Shown: positions 20,082 to 30,566 of the stretch, piece after piece
Layout of the letters: every line of letters starts with the position of its first letter
How positions within the stretch are numbered: position 1 is the stretch's first letter
Source of the DNA: Bactericera cockerelli
Lineage: Eukaryota > Arthropoda > Insecta > Hemiptera > Triozidae
Direction: 5' to 3'
DNA length: 64,000 nt
NCBI GenBank assembly: GCA_024516035.1
Contig: CM044957.1
Coordinates: 52,262,085-52,326,084 of the forward strand
Position numbers and translations under genes: made by a program
The notes under the pieces: model-generated
Database searches by the model: none
The model's input: the letters and a program-made list of their open reading frames with translations, nothing else
Told to the model about the DNA's origin: nothing

Positions 20082-20996
20082 ATGAGCTCTCCCCCCCTGC
20101 CCCAGCAGCTACTGTGCCTGCTGGTGCGATACGAGCAGCCCCTGGCCTTGCTAGGCCTCTCCTACCTAGGCACCCGGCTCCTACACCTGCTGCTGTGCCT
20201 GCCCTGGGGCCGTCGCTACCGTATCTGCTGTGGCCAGTGGGCCCTGGTCACCCTCGAACCCGGCACGCTTAGCTATTGTTATGCCAAAGAGCTGGCGCGG
20301 CGCCACATGAACATAGCACTCATGGGGGAGGACCCGGAGGAGCTGAAGAAGTTTGCGGAAGAGTTGCAAGATAGCCACGCGGTGGAGGCAAGGGTCATTG
20401 TGGTGAATCTCGACGCGGACCCGGAGGATCTATTGGGCTGCTTGGCGCGGGAAATTGCGGCGCTGCCCACCATAGGAGTTCTTGTGAACCAACTCCCCGC
20501 GCCGCCCGCCCCTGGCCCCCACGAGTTCCTCAGTGACTGCGACCTGAGCCGCCAGATGCGCGCGCTGCTCCTCACCCTCCACCTGACGCAGCTGGTGGCG
20601 CGCCGCATGGCGGTCTGCGGCGGCGCTATCGTCAACATCAGCGACCCTAGCGGGGAGTATCCGCATGCGTGGCGTGCGGCGCACAGTGCGGCCTGCGCCT
20701 ACATGGACATGTTCTCCCGCGCCCTGGCCTGGGAGCTGGGCCGCAGAAACATCCGCGTTCAGTCGCTCGTCGCGAGCATTTCCGCACCGCACGCGAGCTG
20801 TCGCCTGACCAGCGTGCCTCCCTGTCTGCTGGCGCAGCGTGCTGTGCGCCGCATAGGGCCGGGCCGTACCCGGGGCTCCTGGTGGCTTGGGCTGCGCGGC
20901 TACCTGGCTTCCTGGCTACCGCTGTGCCTCAGGATGTACTGGACCTATGTGTCGGACGCACCCCCCGCTGCCACAAGCTCGAGAAGTAAAACATAG
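20082..20996 (+). CDS. Degenerate short-chain dehydrogenase (HSD17B12/HSDL1-like), intronless
   Basis: An open frame of 304 codons, GC-rich, nested in an ASAP intron on the same strand. The layout matches the HSD17B12/HSDL1 branch of membrane-associated short-chain dehydrogenases: a hydrophobic N-terminus (LALLGLSYLGTRLLHLLLCL), then GQWALVT, AKELARRHMNIALMG, AIVNISDPSGEYP, AYMDMFSRALAWEL and IRVQSLVAS. Key residues are missing. The TGxxxGIG cofactor loop reads TLEPGTLSYCYA, NNxG reads NQLP, and the YxxxK catalytic pair is replaced in the stretch AAHSAACAYMD; the Ser of NIS remains. It should not be an active NAD(P) oxidoreductase. It could be a pseudoenzyme, as vertebrate HSDL1 is described to be, or a decaying retrocopy with a still open frame. 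The start is the first ATG of the frame. Confidence 0.75.
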   Translation: MSSPPLPQQLLCLLVRYEQPLALLGLSYLGTRLLHLLLCLPWGRRYRICCGQWALVTLEPGTLSYCYAKELARRHMNIALMGEDPEELKKFAEELQDSHAVEARVIVVNLDADPEDLLGCLAREIAALPTIGVLVNQLPAPPAPGPHEFLSDCDLSRQMRALLLTLHLTQLVARRMAVCGGAIVNISDPSGEYPHAWRAAHSAACAYMDMFSRALAWELGRRNIRVQSLVASISAPHASCRLTSVPPCLLAQRAVRRIGPGRTRGSWWLGLRGYLASWLPLCLRMYWTYVSDAPPAATSSRSKT

Positions 20997-21344
20997 CATA
21001 CCCTGCGCTTCTCAACCCCCCCATGTGTTTATTCTGATAATACCTTGTGTGTCTCTGCTATCAATAGTAATTTGTAATACTTTAAATCGAGGAATCAAGA
21101 AGAAGCACCACTCCTTTACCTCATTATACCAAACGTAGAAGACTCGAGAAAAAGCACTACCAGACATTCTTATTATCTAAATATATTTCAACGTCCTCAT
21201 GATAAAATGTCGGGAGTATGGTAAAGCACAAATATACTTGCTTTCACAGCAGACTTTCTTATTGACTGTACGAAGTGAGGTTTCAACTTGACGATATTGC
21301 AGATAGTTTTTTTGTTGGACTGTTTGTGAGACACTAACTTTACA
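20997..21344. other. Downstream of the dehydrogenase-like gene
   Basis: No gene. No clear AATAAA close behind the stop, so the transcript end cannot be placed. Confidence 0.45.
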
Positions 21345-22072
21345 GGGTCTGCAAAAAAAAGGAGCCACTCAAAATTTTAGAGAACGGATTAACTTTTTTC
21401 ATGCTAAAACACGTGTACCATTATATAGAGGGGGAAATTTTTTCTACTGGATTTTAATTTTTTATTCTTACTAAATGGAACCACACTATTTACAATACAT
21501 TTCTGAAAGTAGTTGACATTGAATATATTTTAAGACAAGTTTGAGATGTTGAATCAAAACCGGGTCGGAGATATCGTACATTTCATTTCACCGGTTTCAG
21601 TATTTTTTTATTATTTTTTTAAAAGAAAATAATTGTATATTTGTAATAAATGTTAAATTAATGTTTTTCCATTTGAAAAATTAAATTTTCATGCCTTTTT
21701 GATACTATTAGCTTTACCAAGGGAGGTGTCAAGGGTCAGTTTTTTTTAATAATGTAAAAACCATCCTTTTTCGAGTATAATTTGTGCTGAATAAATCTAT
21801 TTTGTAATTTATTTGCATTAATAATTCATGTTGTTCAATTTAAAATAAAAACAAGGCCGGATTTACTTCCAACTAATGTGAAGAGTTCTAAAACCCGTGT
21901 GTAGTCCAAGTCTCCGGCCCTGTTTTCAAGATATATTAAATTTAGTTTGAACAAAAAGGCTCATTGCATTTATTACGTACAAATTTAACTCGAAAAACGA
22001 TGGTTTCTACATATTTTAAAAATGTTAAAGCCTTGACACCTCCCCTGGCAAATCTAATGGCATCAAAAAGGC
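21345..22072. mobile_element. Palindromic (foldback) element, left part
   Basis: It begins ACAGGGTCTGCAAAAAAAAG. Internal blocks reappear inverted further right: ATTTTCATGCCTTTTTGATA at ~21690 matches GGCATCAAAAAGGC at 22059 plus GGAAAATTTAATT at 29680. Removing the LINE inserted at 22073-29665 makes the palindrome continuous, with the far arm at 29679-29835. A related element lies at 44898-45463. Non-coding. Confidence 0.75.
22060..22072. repeat. 13-bp target duplication of the jockey-like LINE (left)
   Basis: GCATCAAAAAGGC here and at 29666-29678 flanks the + strand LINE. Joining the flanks restores the foldback arm. Confidence 0.75.
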
Positions 22073-22447
22073 CTTACAATAGTAAGACAAGACAGAACTC
22101 AAAAAGAGGGTGGTGGACTTGCTTTCATCATTGACAAGAATATCCTTTATAAGACCACAGTACTCCCAACCCCACCAAATGCTGATACAGTGATAGAACA
22201 ACAGTGCATTACAGTCTACTCAGGAACTACCGAGATAAACATTGTAAATGTTTACATTCCTCCAACAAGCTGCTGCCCAAGTGGATACAAAACTAGCATC
22301 AATCATCTTCTTGACCTTGAGAACTGTATTATTGCTGGAGATCTCAATGCACATCACCCTTTATGGGACTCAAATTTAAACCAAGATCAACGAGGCGAAG
22401 ACGTAGTGGATGAAATAGACATTTCAAACTATGGAATTATCAATTAT
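22073..22447 (+). pseudogene. Jockey-like LINE, endonuclease part, left of the nested insertion
   Basis: The + strand encodes GGGLAFIIDKNILYKTT, NIVNVYIPPTS and IIAGDLNAHHPLWDS, the APE-type endonuclease of jockey-like elements (Asp/Asn of GDLNAHH). It breaks off after NYGIIN, where a minus-strand CR1-like LINE is inserted. It is 5'-truncated at the target duplication. The frame resumes at about 27086. Confidence 0.85.
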
Positions 22448-22856
22448 TTTTTTTTTTTTTTTTTTTTTTTAATACAACATCAACACTTGCCAGCTTTTTA
22501 GGGCTAGACAAGCAATTACAGATGCGAATATATTTATTGTGTGTTTAGTACAATCATATAATATATAGGTATACAATACATACTGATAGCTTAAAATTAA
22601 GGTGAATATAATAAAACATAACATAGAAGAAATAAACAAGGTCTAATATTAATCTGGGCACTATCTAGTTGATTCTATTATGATTGCTGAATGATAATGA
22701 ATTGTACGAGTGGAATGTGCATATCTATAGTAAACAATCTACATATAGTAAACAATATTATCATGCTGTCAATGTCTTAATCTGATGAGTCAGATTACAG
22801 AGATATAGAGTTACTTATGTTTGATGTTCAAGTGTTGTTTATTTTTGTGTTGATTA

Positions 22857-25853
22857 CTACTCGTATGGATAAAACAGGTCTGGTTTGTTTTCGATGTTAT
22901 TATAGACATTCATTGCAGCTATTATTGGAGATTTAAATAAATTTGGATGGACAGCGAATAGTGTGGTTGGGTCAGTACGGAGTCTTGGATTAGGAACCTT
23001 AATATCAATTTTGGATGTGAGATATATGCTATTAATTTTGTTTGTTAGTAAATTTTTGAGAAATTTAATTTGATTGTCCCTAAATCTGGATTCAATAGAG
23101 TCAATGACTAGATGTTCAATCAGTGATTTGTAGCTTATGTTGGAGGGGTATTTAGGGTAAAAACCATTGATTTTTTGAAAAAGGTATCGTACGAAATTAG
23201 CTTGTACTTTTTCAAGTTTCATAATTTGGGTTTTTGTTTGTGGAGTCCATAGAGCAGAACAATATTCTAATTTCGAACGCACTATACTTTTGTATAAGAG
23301 TGTAATAGTGTCTATATCACTAATGGGGCTGCAGCATCTAATGACCATCCCTAGTCTCCGGTTGGCCGCACCTATTGTTTTATCTATGTGTGCATCCCAG
23401 TTCAAATTTGAGCTAAATGTGACACCAAGATCTGTAAATGTTTCTACGTTTTGTAGGGGAGTTTTATTGACTTCATATGGATTTTGTATGGTGTTCTTTT
23501 TAGTGGTTAATGTCATTTTGAAGCATTTGTTGGGGTGAAAGTGTAGACCAACCGATGCAAGCCACTTTTGTGAGGAGTTTAAATCTTCCTGCAATAAAAT
23601 ACAGTCGTTATAAGATGTTATTTTCTTGTATATTTTTAAGTCGTCTGCGTATAATTGAAAATGAGAGTTTTTTATGTGCTTTCTGATGTCATCAAATGTT
23701 AGAATAAATAAAAGGCTACTAAGTTTTGAACCTTGCCCTACTCCTGATGGTGGATAGAAGGGTTTAGAAAGGTGGTTTTCGAACAAAACTTGATTTTTTC
23801 TCTGACATAGATAGCTCTTCATTAGTTGGACAAGAGGGGTAGAGAACCCTATTGATTGTAGTTTGTGTATTATGGCTGCGTGTGAAATAGAGTCGAAACA
23901 TTTAGATATATCGCTGTAAATTACATCAATTTGAGCTTTTTCAGATATGACACGAGCGACGTAGTCGCAGAATTCAGTAAGGTTACTGAGTGTGGATTTT
24001 TGTTTTACGAAGCCGTGTTGATTGGGAGATACGTTACTGAAGATGAAATTTGAGATTTTATTGTACAGAGCACATTCATAGATTTTTGCCAGTGTATTAA
24101 GGGTTGAAATGGGTCGGTGGTTGTTAATTTCCACATTATTACCTTTTTTGGGGATCGGTTTTATAATAGATTCTTTTAATTTGTCTGGATATACTGCTTC
24201 TCGTAATGATTGATTAATTAAGTTAGTTAGGGGGTTTAAAAGGGTATCTAAGCATTTTTTGAATAGAATTGGTGGTAATCCATCGGTACCAGGTGATTTT
24301 TTTACCGGTATTTCTTGGACAGCTTTTTTAATGTCGTCTTTTGTGAAGTATTCAATATGAAGGTGTGTGTTTGAATATATTTGTTCCGGTGAGAGTGATG
24401 CTGTAGACTCTGGGACTCTTGTGTTATTGTTGTGTGATTTAAGAAAATGTTGTGCAAAGGTATTGGCTATTATTTTAGGATCAACTAAGTCTTTACCTTC
24501 ATGTTGTACTGATTTCTTGTTAGAGAGAGCTTTCCTGTTTTTGTAGAATTTCCAAAATTGGGAACTATCTTTTTTTATGTTTTGGGACATTTTTTGTACA
24601 TAGTTTTGGTAATTTACTTTAATTTGAGATTTACATAACTTACGCAGTTGCTTATATTTGTTCTGTTGATTTGTGGATTTATTTTTTTGTTTTCTTAGTC
24701 TCTCTTTACTTTTAAATTTCATTTTTGTGTCATGCGTCCACCATATGGGATATTTATATTTGGTGTGCGTGTTTTTGTACTTTGGAACGTGTTGTTCTAA
24801 AATTTCGAATATTTTCTGATAAAATTGGTCCAGATTTTGGTTGCAATCTTTTGAATCCAGATTTATTACATCAGACCATTGTATTTTAGCTAACATGGTA
24901 TTGATCAGGGTAAAATTAGCGTTCGTAAAATTAAATTTATTGTTTTCTCCTATATTTATATTTTTTGAATTTGATATATTATTTCTAGCATTTTGTAATT
25001 CTACATTAATTACTAAAGGTGGATGGTGTCTATCGGCTTTTACAAGGCCTTCATCAGCTTTTTCTATATTTACATTTGTTTTTTTCCTCCTAATTAAAAA
25101 CTGTTTGGATATATTGGTTAGACATAGGTCAAGGGTACGTGAGTTGCTGTTCTTTATTTTATTGAATGACTCTAAATTTAGTGTGTTCATGAGTTTGTGA
25201 ATTTCATAAACTTGCGTGTTACCATTAATATTGGTGTTATCATCAAATTCTGGTATATTGAAGTCTCCTATTATCATTATGTTTTTTCCCAAAAGATTGG
25301 TGTCGGAACAAATATTGCTGACAAAAGATTTAACTGTTTCATTACTAACAGGAGGTGGAAAATAACAAATGCAAAAAAGTAGTTCCTGACCATATATTTG
25401 ACATTTGATCCACATGATCTCATTTTCGCGTGTGCAAATATTAAGATTTCTCAGGGGAGTTGCTTTATAATCCCGTTTACAGCTGAATAATAAACCCCCA
25501 CCTCGTTTTTTACAGGTTGAAGGATCTCTGTCTTGTCGATAGATATCATATCGCTTATTGTCAAAGAGTTCATTATTCCCTATGTCTTCAGATAACCAAG
25601 TTTCTGTTATTATAATAATGTCATAATCCTCACTGTAAGTGTTGTAAAAGAAGTTGGCGTGTTTTCGCTTTATGCTATTGGCATTTTGATAAAATATACG
25701 AATTGCTTTTGTTGTTGAGATCATGGGAGTGTCATGTTGTCTAGAGTCTAAACTTATGTCTAAACTTAAATCTAAATTTTCTGAGAAGTGGTTCTCAAAG
25801 TCATTCTGGGGTTCTAGAGCCGTTTCATTAATAACTTTGTCTGGGGAAGCCAA
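22857..25853 (-). CDS. ORF2 of the CR1-like LINE (endonuclease and reverse transcriptase), intact
   Basis: 998 codons without a break. Residues ~50-290 are an APE-type endonuclease (FYQNANSIKRKH, IIITETWLSEDI, IMIIGDFNIPEF, ADRHHPPLVI). Residues ~480-800 are a reverse transcriptase (IPVKKSPGTDGLPPILFKK, NHRPISTLNTLAKIYE, QHGFVKQKST, SDISKCFDSISH, GVGQGSKLSSLLF, catalytic LYADDLKIY), followed by a thumb and a Cys-poor tail ending YPYE. The start overlaps the end of ORF1 by 26 bp. The box GVGQG replaces the usual GVPQG. An intact ORF2 implies a recent insertion, although the 5' truncation makes this copy unable to start its own transcription. Confidence 0.9.
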   Translation of the reverse strand: MASPDKVINETALEPQNDFENHFSENLDLSLDISLDSRQHDTPMISTTKAIRIFYQNANSIKRKHANFFYNTYSEDYDIIIITETWLSEDIGNNELFDNKRYDIYRQDRDPSTCKKRGGGLLFSCKRDYKATPLRNLNICTRENEIMWIKCQIYGQELLFCICYFPPPVSNETVKSFVSNICSDTNLLGKNIMIIGDFNIPEFDDNTNINGNTQVYEIHKLMNTLNLESFNKIKNSNSRTLDLCLTNISKQFLIRRKKTNVNIEKADEGLVKADRHHPPLVINVELQNARNNISNSKNINIGENNKFNFTNANFTLINTMLAKIQWSDVINLDSKDCNQNLDQFYQKIFEILEQHVPKYKNTHTKYKYPIWWTHDTKMKFKSKERLRKQKNKSTNQQNKYKQLRKLCKSQIKVNYQNYVQKMSQNIKKDSSQFWKFYKNRKALSNKKSVQHEGKDLVDPKIIANTFAQHFLKSHNNNTRVPESTASLSPEQIYSNTHLHIEYFTKDDIKKAVQEIPVKKSPGTDGLPPILFKKCLDTLLNPLTNLINQSLREAVYPDKLKESIIKPIPKKGNNVEINNHRPISTLNTLAKIYECALYNKISNFIFSNVSPNQHGFVKQKSTLSNLTEFCDYVARVISEKAQIDVIYSDISKCFDSISHAAIIHKLQSIGFSTPLVQLMKSYLCQRKNQVLFENHLSKPFYPPSGVGQGSKLSSLLFILTFDDIRKHIKNSHFQLYADDLKIYKKITSYNDCILLQEDLNSSQKWLASVGLHFHPNKCFKMTLTTKKNTIQNPYEVNKTPLQNVETFTDLGVTFSSNLNWDAHIDKTIGAANRRLGMVIRCCSPISDIDTITLLYKSIVRSKLEYCSALWTPQTKTQIMKLEKVQANFVRYLFQKINGFYPKYPSNISYKSLIEHLVIDSIESRFRDNQIKFLKNLLTNKINSIYLTSKIDIKVPNPRLRTDPTTLFAVHPNLFKSPIIAAMNVYNNIENKPDLFYPYE

Positions 25854-27085
25854 AAATATGACTTACTTCATTGTTGGGTTGAATACCTGAGGGTTGCGTA
25901 TAGTAATTATTATTATAATTATTACGCTCTAGTTGAGTCGGTGAGGTTGGGTGATTCGAATGATGCAGCGGCTGATTATAAGTGTAGTGTGCTACTGGAT
26001 GTAGTGATGCCGCTGGCGGGTTGTTGAGATGAATTGCATTTGAGGTGGAGTTGTGGTGAAGATGATGATGATTAGAACTTGTTGCTGACTGGTGGTTTTG
26101 CTTTTGAGGTTGATATTGATGCAAGCTATACAGCTGACTTAATACTTGTTGTTGCTGAATCATGAGCTGTTGTATCAGGTGCTGTTGTTGTTGTTGGTGT
26201 TGGCCCATGATCTGTATTTGTTGAATTGATGGCTGCATAAATTGTTTAAGCGACATAAGATGATGATCAACTGGTTGTTGTGGCAATACTTCTTGTTGTG
26301 CTTGTGTTTGTTGTGAAGCTGGTTTTTGTAACGGCATTTTCTGTTCAGATTTTGATGATCTAGGCAATGCTTGTTGCTGCAATGATGTCTGTGGGGCTTT
26401 GTTAATTTTTTGAGTATTATTATTTTGTTTATGTGGTAGCGGCTGTTGATTCCTTCCTGGTTTTTGTAGATTTTGGTATTGCTGCTGTTGTGTTCGCTGT
26501 TGCTGTTGTTCCCGCTGATAGTGGTATTGTGTTTTCCGGTGTGATATCTTGTCAGTAAAATGATGATTCATATTAAATGTTATCCTCTTTTTTTCTTCTT
26601 GAGGTTTGGATTTTGATATTGTTTTGCTTACACCTTTTTCATTTTTTGTTTCAAAAATAGAAGAATTATTAATTATTTTTATTGTAGCTTGACAAATTTT
26701 ATGTTTCCCATCAGGATTAAGGTTTCTTTTGTTGTATTCATAATTTGAACGTTTGAGTCTTTTGTTAATATCTAAAAACACAGCATTTTTGAAGATGTTA
26801 ACGAGGCTTCGTATTTTCTTGTTTAGCCGTTGAATATGAATGTTGGCAGAAGGTTTATCATATCTGTATGGTATGGATATGACAATTATTCTGGTTTTGG
26901 TGCATAAATATCGAATTAGTTGTACGATGTGTTTCTGTATTTTTGAGAAATCATTTCGAAAAAGATCGTTTGATCCACCCATAATTGTAATGCACCCATT
27001 TTGATCGTATATATTGTTTGGGTCTAAATTCAGGTCTGTAATGCACTTTCCAGGATTACATTGGACATTGTATTTGCGTTCAGAC
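25828..27085 (-). pseudogene. ORF1 of the CR1-like LINE, 5'-truncated, SGNH-esterase type
   Basis: The frame remains open to the stop at 25828. Its N-terminal third is an SGNH/GDSL-type esterase fold lacking the first block: a Gly in CNPGKCITDLN, Asn in ITIMGGSNDLF, and a C-terminal Asp/His pair in NPDGKHKI. It is followed by a long Gln/His/Pro-rich region (QQQQHLIQQLMIQQQQ). Esterase ORF1 proteins are a known CR1-group trait. The frame can be read further to 27174, but those ~30 codons are antisense to the jockey endonuclease and not part of this element. Confidence 0.8.
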
Positions 27086-29641
27086 TCACCTACCAGAATA
27101 GCTGGTGATATCATATCGTCGCCTGACTTAACACTTGTGTGCTCTTCATTGCTCCCTAACATTGATTGGAGCACAGATATTCAATTGAGTTCTGACCACT
27201 TACCCATCACCTTAACAATTAGCAGAGCCATAACCGTTGTTGAATCTGAGAATAGAACCTACATTAATTTTATCAAAGCGGACTGGGAAAGCTTCCAATT
27301 ATTCACCGAAACTTGCTTTGAAAATATTTCAACACCACCATCAACTGTCATTTCTGGAGAACTAATTTTCAGAAAAATTCTTAATAAAGGAAAACAGCTG
27401 CATATCCCTTCAGGAAGAATACCCTTAGTCAAACCCTACTTCCCAACAGAGGCTATCAAGCTAGCTGAAGAAAGAGATAGACTACGTGCTAGAAATCCAA
27501 CTGACCCATATATAAAAGATCTGAACACCAAGATTACACAATCCGTCTATAAATACAAAAAGAACAAATGGTTAAAACACTTGGAGGAAGCCACTTTCAA
27601 CAAAGGACCAAAAAACTTGTGGAAAACAACCAGGGGACTTATGAACAAACAAACAGCTCCAAGAAATAATGTCATCCACTTTGACAAACCTTATTCTGAT
27701 TCTAAGAAATGTGCACAAATGTTTAATAGGCAATTCACCACTCATCCCAATAAACGAGATAAAGCAGGTAGAAATACAAAAAGGCAGTTTCAGAATTACT
27801 CTAGTCAGAACAAACACAAAACTGAATTACCTGAACTTACCAGTAATCATGTCGCGGATGCCATCAAGACAATTAAGACCTCCAAAGCGATGGGACCTGA
27901 TCAAATCTCACCTATCATGATCAAGCACCTTGGTCCACATGCTATAGCCTACTTGACAAAAATTCTCAACCTGTCCCTCCAAACACTAACAATTCCGAGT
28001 ATATGGAAAACTGCCAGGATAATTCCAATCCTTAAACCTGGAAAGAATATGGATGAAGCAAAGTCATACAGGCCAATCTCTCTACTTTCGCCTGTAGCCA
28101 AACTCCTTGAGACCCTACTACTTCCTGTAATCACGGATAACATAGATCTTGCCAACCACCAACATGGCTTTCGCAAAATGCGTAGTACAACAACAGCTCT
28201 CCATCAACTTCACAATCAGATATCCAATGGACTAAATCAGAATCAACCCTGCGAAAGATCCATCTTGGTGGCACTTGACATGCGCAGTGCCTTCGATACA
28301 GTTTCATTAGATATATTGCTTAGTGACATCTTAGCTACCAACATCCCATGGCAAATCAAACGATGGTTGAACATATACATCAGTGGGAGGCAAACATTTG
28401 TCGAATTCCGCAACTCCAAGTCGACCTGTAGGAAAATGAAACAGGGGGTCCCCCAAGGGGGGGTAATAAGCCCAACTCTCTTCAATCTATATCTCAGCAC
28501 CATGCCACAACCCCCCAATAACGTCACCCTCGTCTCTTACGCTGATGACTGCACAATTCTAGCAACGGGCAACGACATTACTATCATGACACAGAACATC
28601 AACAACTATCTAGAAACCCTCCACAACTGGCTCAGGGATAGGAACCTACAACTCTCACCTGAAAAATCCACAGCTACACTCTTTACAACATGGACTAAGG
28701 AGGTAGGAAGAGAACTTGATATATTCATTAACAACCAACGTATCCCGACTGTCAAAACCCCCAAAATTCTGGGTTTAAATTTCGATCCCATGTTGACATT
28801 TGCTGCTCACACCAAAGCAACCTGTAACAAACTGAAAACCAGGAACAATCTGTTGAAATCATTAGCAGGCACCACCTGGGGTAAAGAGAAAGAAACTATG
28901 CTTATTGCATACAAAGCTATCAATCGCTCTCTTCTGAATTATGCAGCACCAATTTGGTCACCCCAACTCAGCAAGACCAATTGGAAAAAATTACAGACCT
29001 GCCAAAATGCTGCACTTCGCATCTCCACCGGCTGTCACCTCATGGCAAATCAAGATCATCTTCACAGAGAAACAAACATATTACCTGTCGAAGCTCACAA
29101 TGATATGATCACCCAGCAGTATCTTGTAGCATGTCATGTCAGCAATCACCCGTGCAATAACATAGCCCTAGAACCTTTACCCCCACGTCAAATTCGTAAA
29201 TCTGTGGTACATTCCAAACCAAAGATAACCAATCTAGTCCAAAATCCTCCACTGACAGAACAACAAGCCAAAGCTTACAAAATGGAAATTCATACCAAAA
29301 TAGTTGAAACCACAATCCAGCAATACCAACCCAATCGAGTTTTGCACAACACACCACCACCCATATCACCAGAAGAAGTTGAGCTATCAAGAAAAAAACG
29401 GTCAATCCTATCCCAACTTCGGTCAGGTTGGTCAAAACAACTCAATGTCTATAGGAACAGACTGGATCCCACAATACCAAATGAATGCCCACTCTGCAAA
29501 GGTTCACCACACAACTCGGACCACCTTTTCAACTGCCCTCAGAGACCCACAACCCTGACAGTATTGGATCTATGGTCACAACCAAAAGCTGCTGCTGCTT
29601 TCCTTCAGCTGGAGGAAGACGAGGAACAAGAGGGATTATGA
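27086..29641 (+). pseudogene. Jockey-like LINE, endonuclease end and reverse transcriptase
   Basis: Continuation of 22073-22447 after the nested LINE. It has the end of the endonuclease (DSPTRIAGDIISSPDLTL, SSDHLPITL), then a full jockey-type reverse transcriptase: SKAMGPDQISPIMIKHL, YRPISLLSPVAKLLE, HGFRKMRSTTTALHQL, VALDMRSAFDTVS, GVPQGGVISPTLFNLYL, catalytic VSYADDCTILATG. The thumb follows, with a zinc-knuckle-like end CPLCKGSPHNSDHLFNCP. The frame is uninterrupted here to the stop at 29641, so the element was intact in this part until split. Confidence 0.88.
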
Positions 29642-29665
29642 TTATGTGTTTTCGCTACAACAACA

Positions 29666-29678
29666 GCATCAAAAAGGC
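29666..29678. repeat. 13-bp target duplication of the jockey-like LINE (right)
   Basis: Exact partner of 22060-22072. Confidence 0.75.
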
Positions 29679-29835
29679 AGGAAAATTTAATTATTTCAAA
29701 CTGAGAAACATGAGTTCATCAATTTTTTTTATAAATATAATGGATTGCTTAAATTTTTTTACTGAAACCTCTGAAATGAAATGTACGATTGATTAAATAT
29801 CCTAAACTTGTCTTAAAATACTTTTGATGATAATA
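29679..29835. mobile_element. Palindromic element, right arm
   Basis: GGAAAATTTAATT, ACTGAAACC and AACTTGTCTTAAAATA are the inverse of blocks at 21490-21700. It ends without the outermost ~140 bp of the left arm, so the element is incomplete on this side. Confidence 0.65.
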
Positions 29836-30385
29836 AATAACGGACGACCGGACAAAAAGGAAAAGTTTTCAAGTCCTAGTTTGTATACACTAGCGGATTA
29901 CCCATATGGCGGATTTGGCAGATGCCAAAGGCCCCGCGCTTCGGGCAGCTCACACAAATTATAAGTGTTTTTAAATGACCTTTTTTTCTGTGTTTTTTTT
30001 TTTTCTGGATTTTAATAATAAATAAAATTACAGCCAGTTGTGCAAAATATTAAAAGAAAAACCACGGGGGCCCCCTTAAAATGACCACATAAATGAAAAT
30101 AGGTAATAGATCTCTATGCCTATTGCCTGCGGCTCTTTATATAATATAAATATAACAATAACTCGTATTTGAAAAGAATAATGTTGACAAAGGACGTGAT
30201 TATCGCCTTAGGTAATCTCTGCCATCAAACCCATAAAGTGCGTCTTCTAAGTGCTCAGAGATCGGCTTATGTAGCCGATTTCTAAAATAAAATCGGAGCT
30301 TAAAAATATTTTATTTTACAAAAACGAACACAATACTTCCGATTTCTTATATTAGAAATGAATATGAAAATTAAAAACTTGACAG
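29836..30385. other. Intron end with a family F end fragment
   Basis: 30292-30363 matches the hairpin end of family F in reverse (ACAAAAACGAACACAATACT). The rest shows no gene. Confidence 0.5.
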
Positions 30386-30566
30386 GGAAGAGCGCTGTGA
30401 GTTCATCCGTGCCAAGTACGTGGACAAGAAGTTCGTGGTAAAGACTTGCCAGGATGAGAAGGATCTGCTGAGCGATTTGGAGCATGCGGTGAACAACAAG
30501 ATTCTGCACCATCTGCTGCAAGTGTGGGGGGAGGGGGCGGACCTAAGCGCCGCACTGCCCAACTCG
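30386..30566 (+). CDS. ASAP-family ArfGAP, exon for end of ArfGAP domain and ankyrin entry
   Basis: The acceptor CTTGACAG completes an ATG codon split across the large intron. The exon encodes ERCEFIRAKYVDKKFVVKTC, the conserved end of the ArfGAP domain (family form KYVDHRF), and then a helical segment (LLSDLEHAVNNKILHHLLQV) leading into the ankyrin repeats. It ends in phase 0 at a gtgagt donor. Confidence 0.95.

Larger units (their letters stand above)
22448..27085 (-). mobile_element. CR1-like LINE inserted in the jockey-like LINE
   Basis: A minus-strand element whose 3' end is the T run at 22447-22470 and whose body contains a partial ORF1 and a complete ORF2. The 5' truncation lies within ORF1 at about 27085, where the antisense jockey endonuclease sequence resumes. 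I see no clear target duplication, as is common for CR1 elements. Confidence 0.82.

Noticed and set aside
27086..27174. Start of the CR1-like ORF1 at the ATG near 27174
   Set aside because: These codons are antisense to conserved jockey endonuclease residues (SPTRIAGD...SSPDLTL), so the frame is open there by chance.
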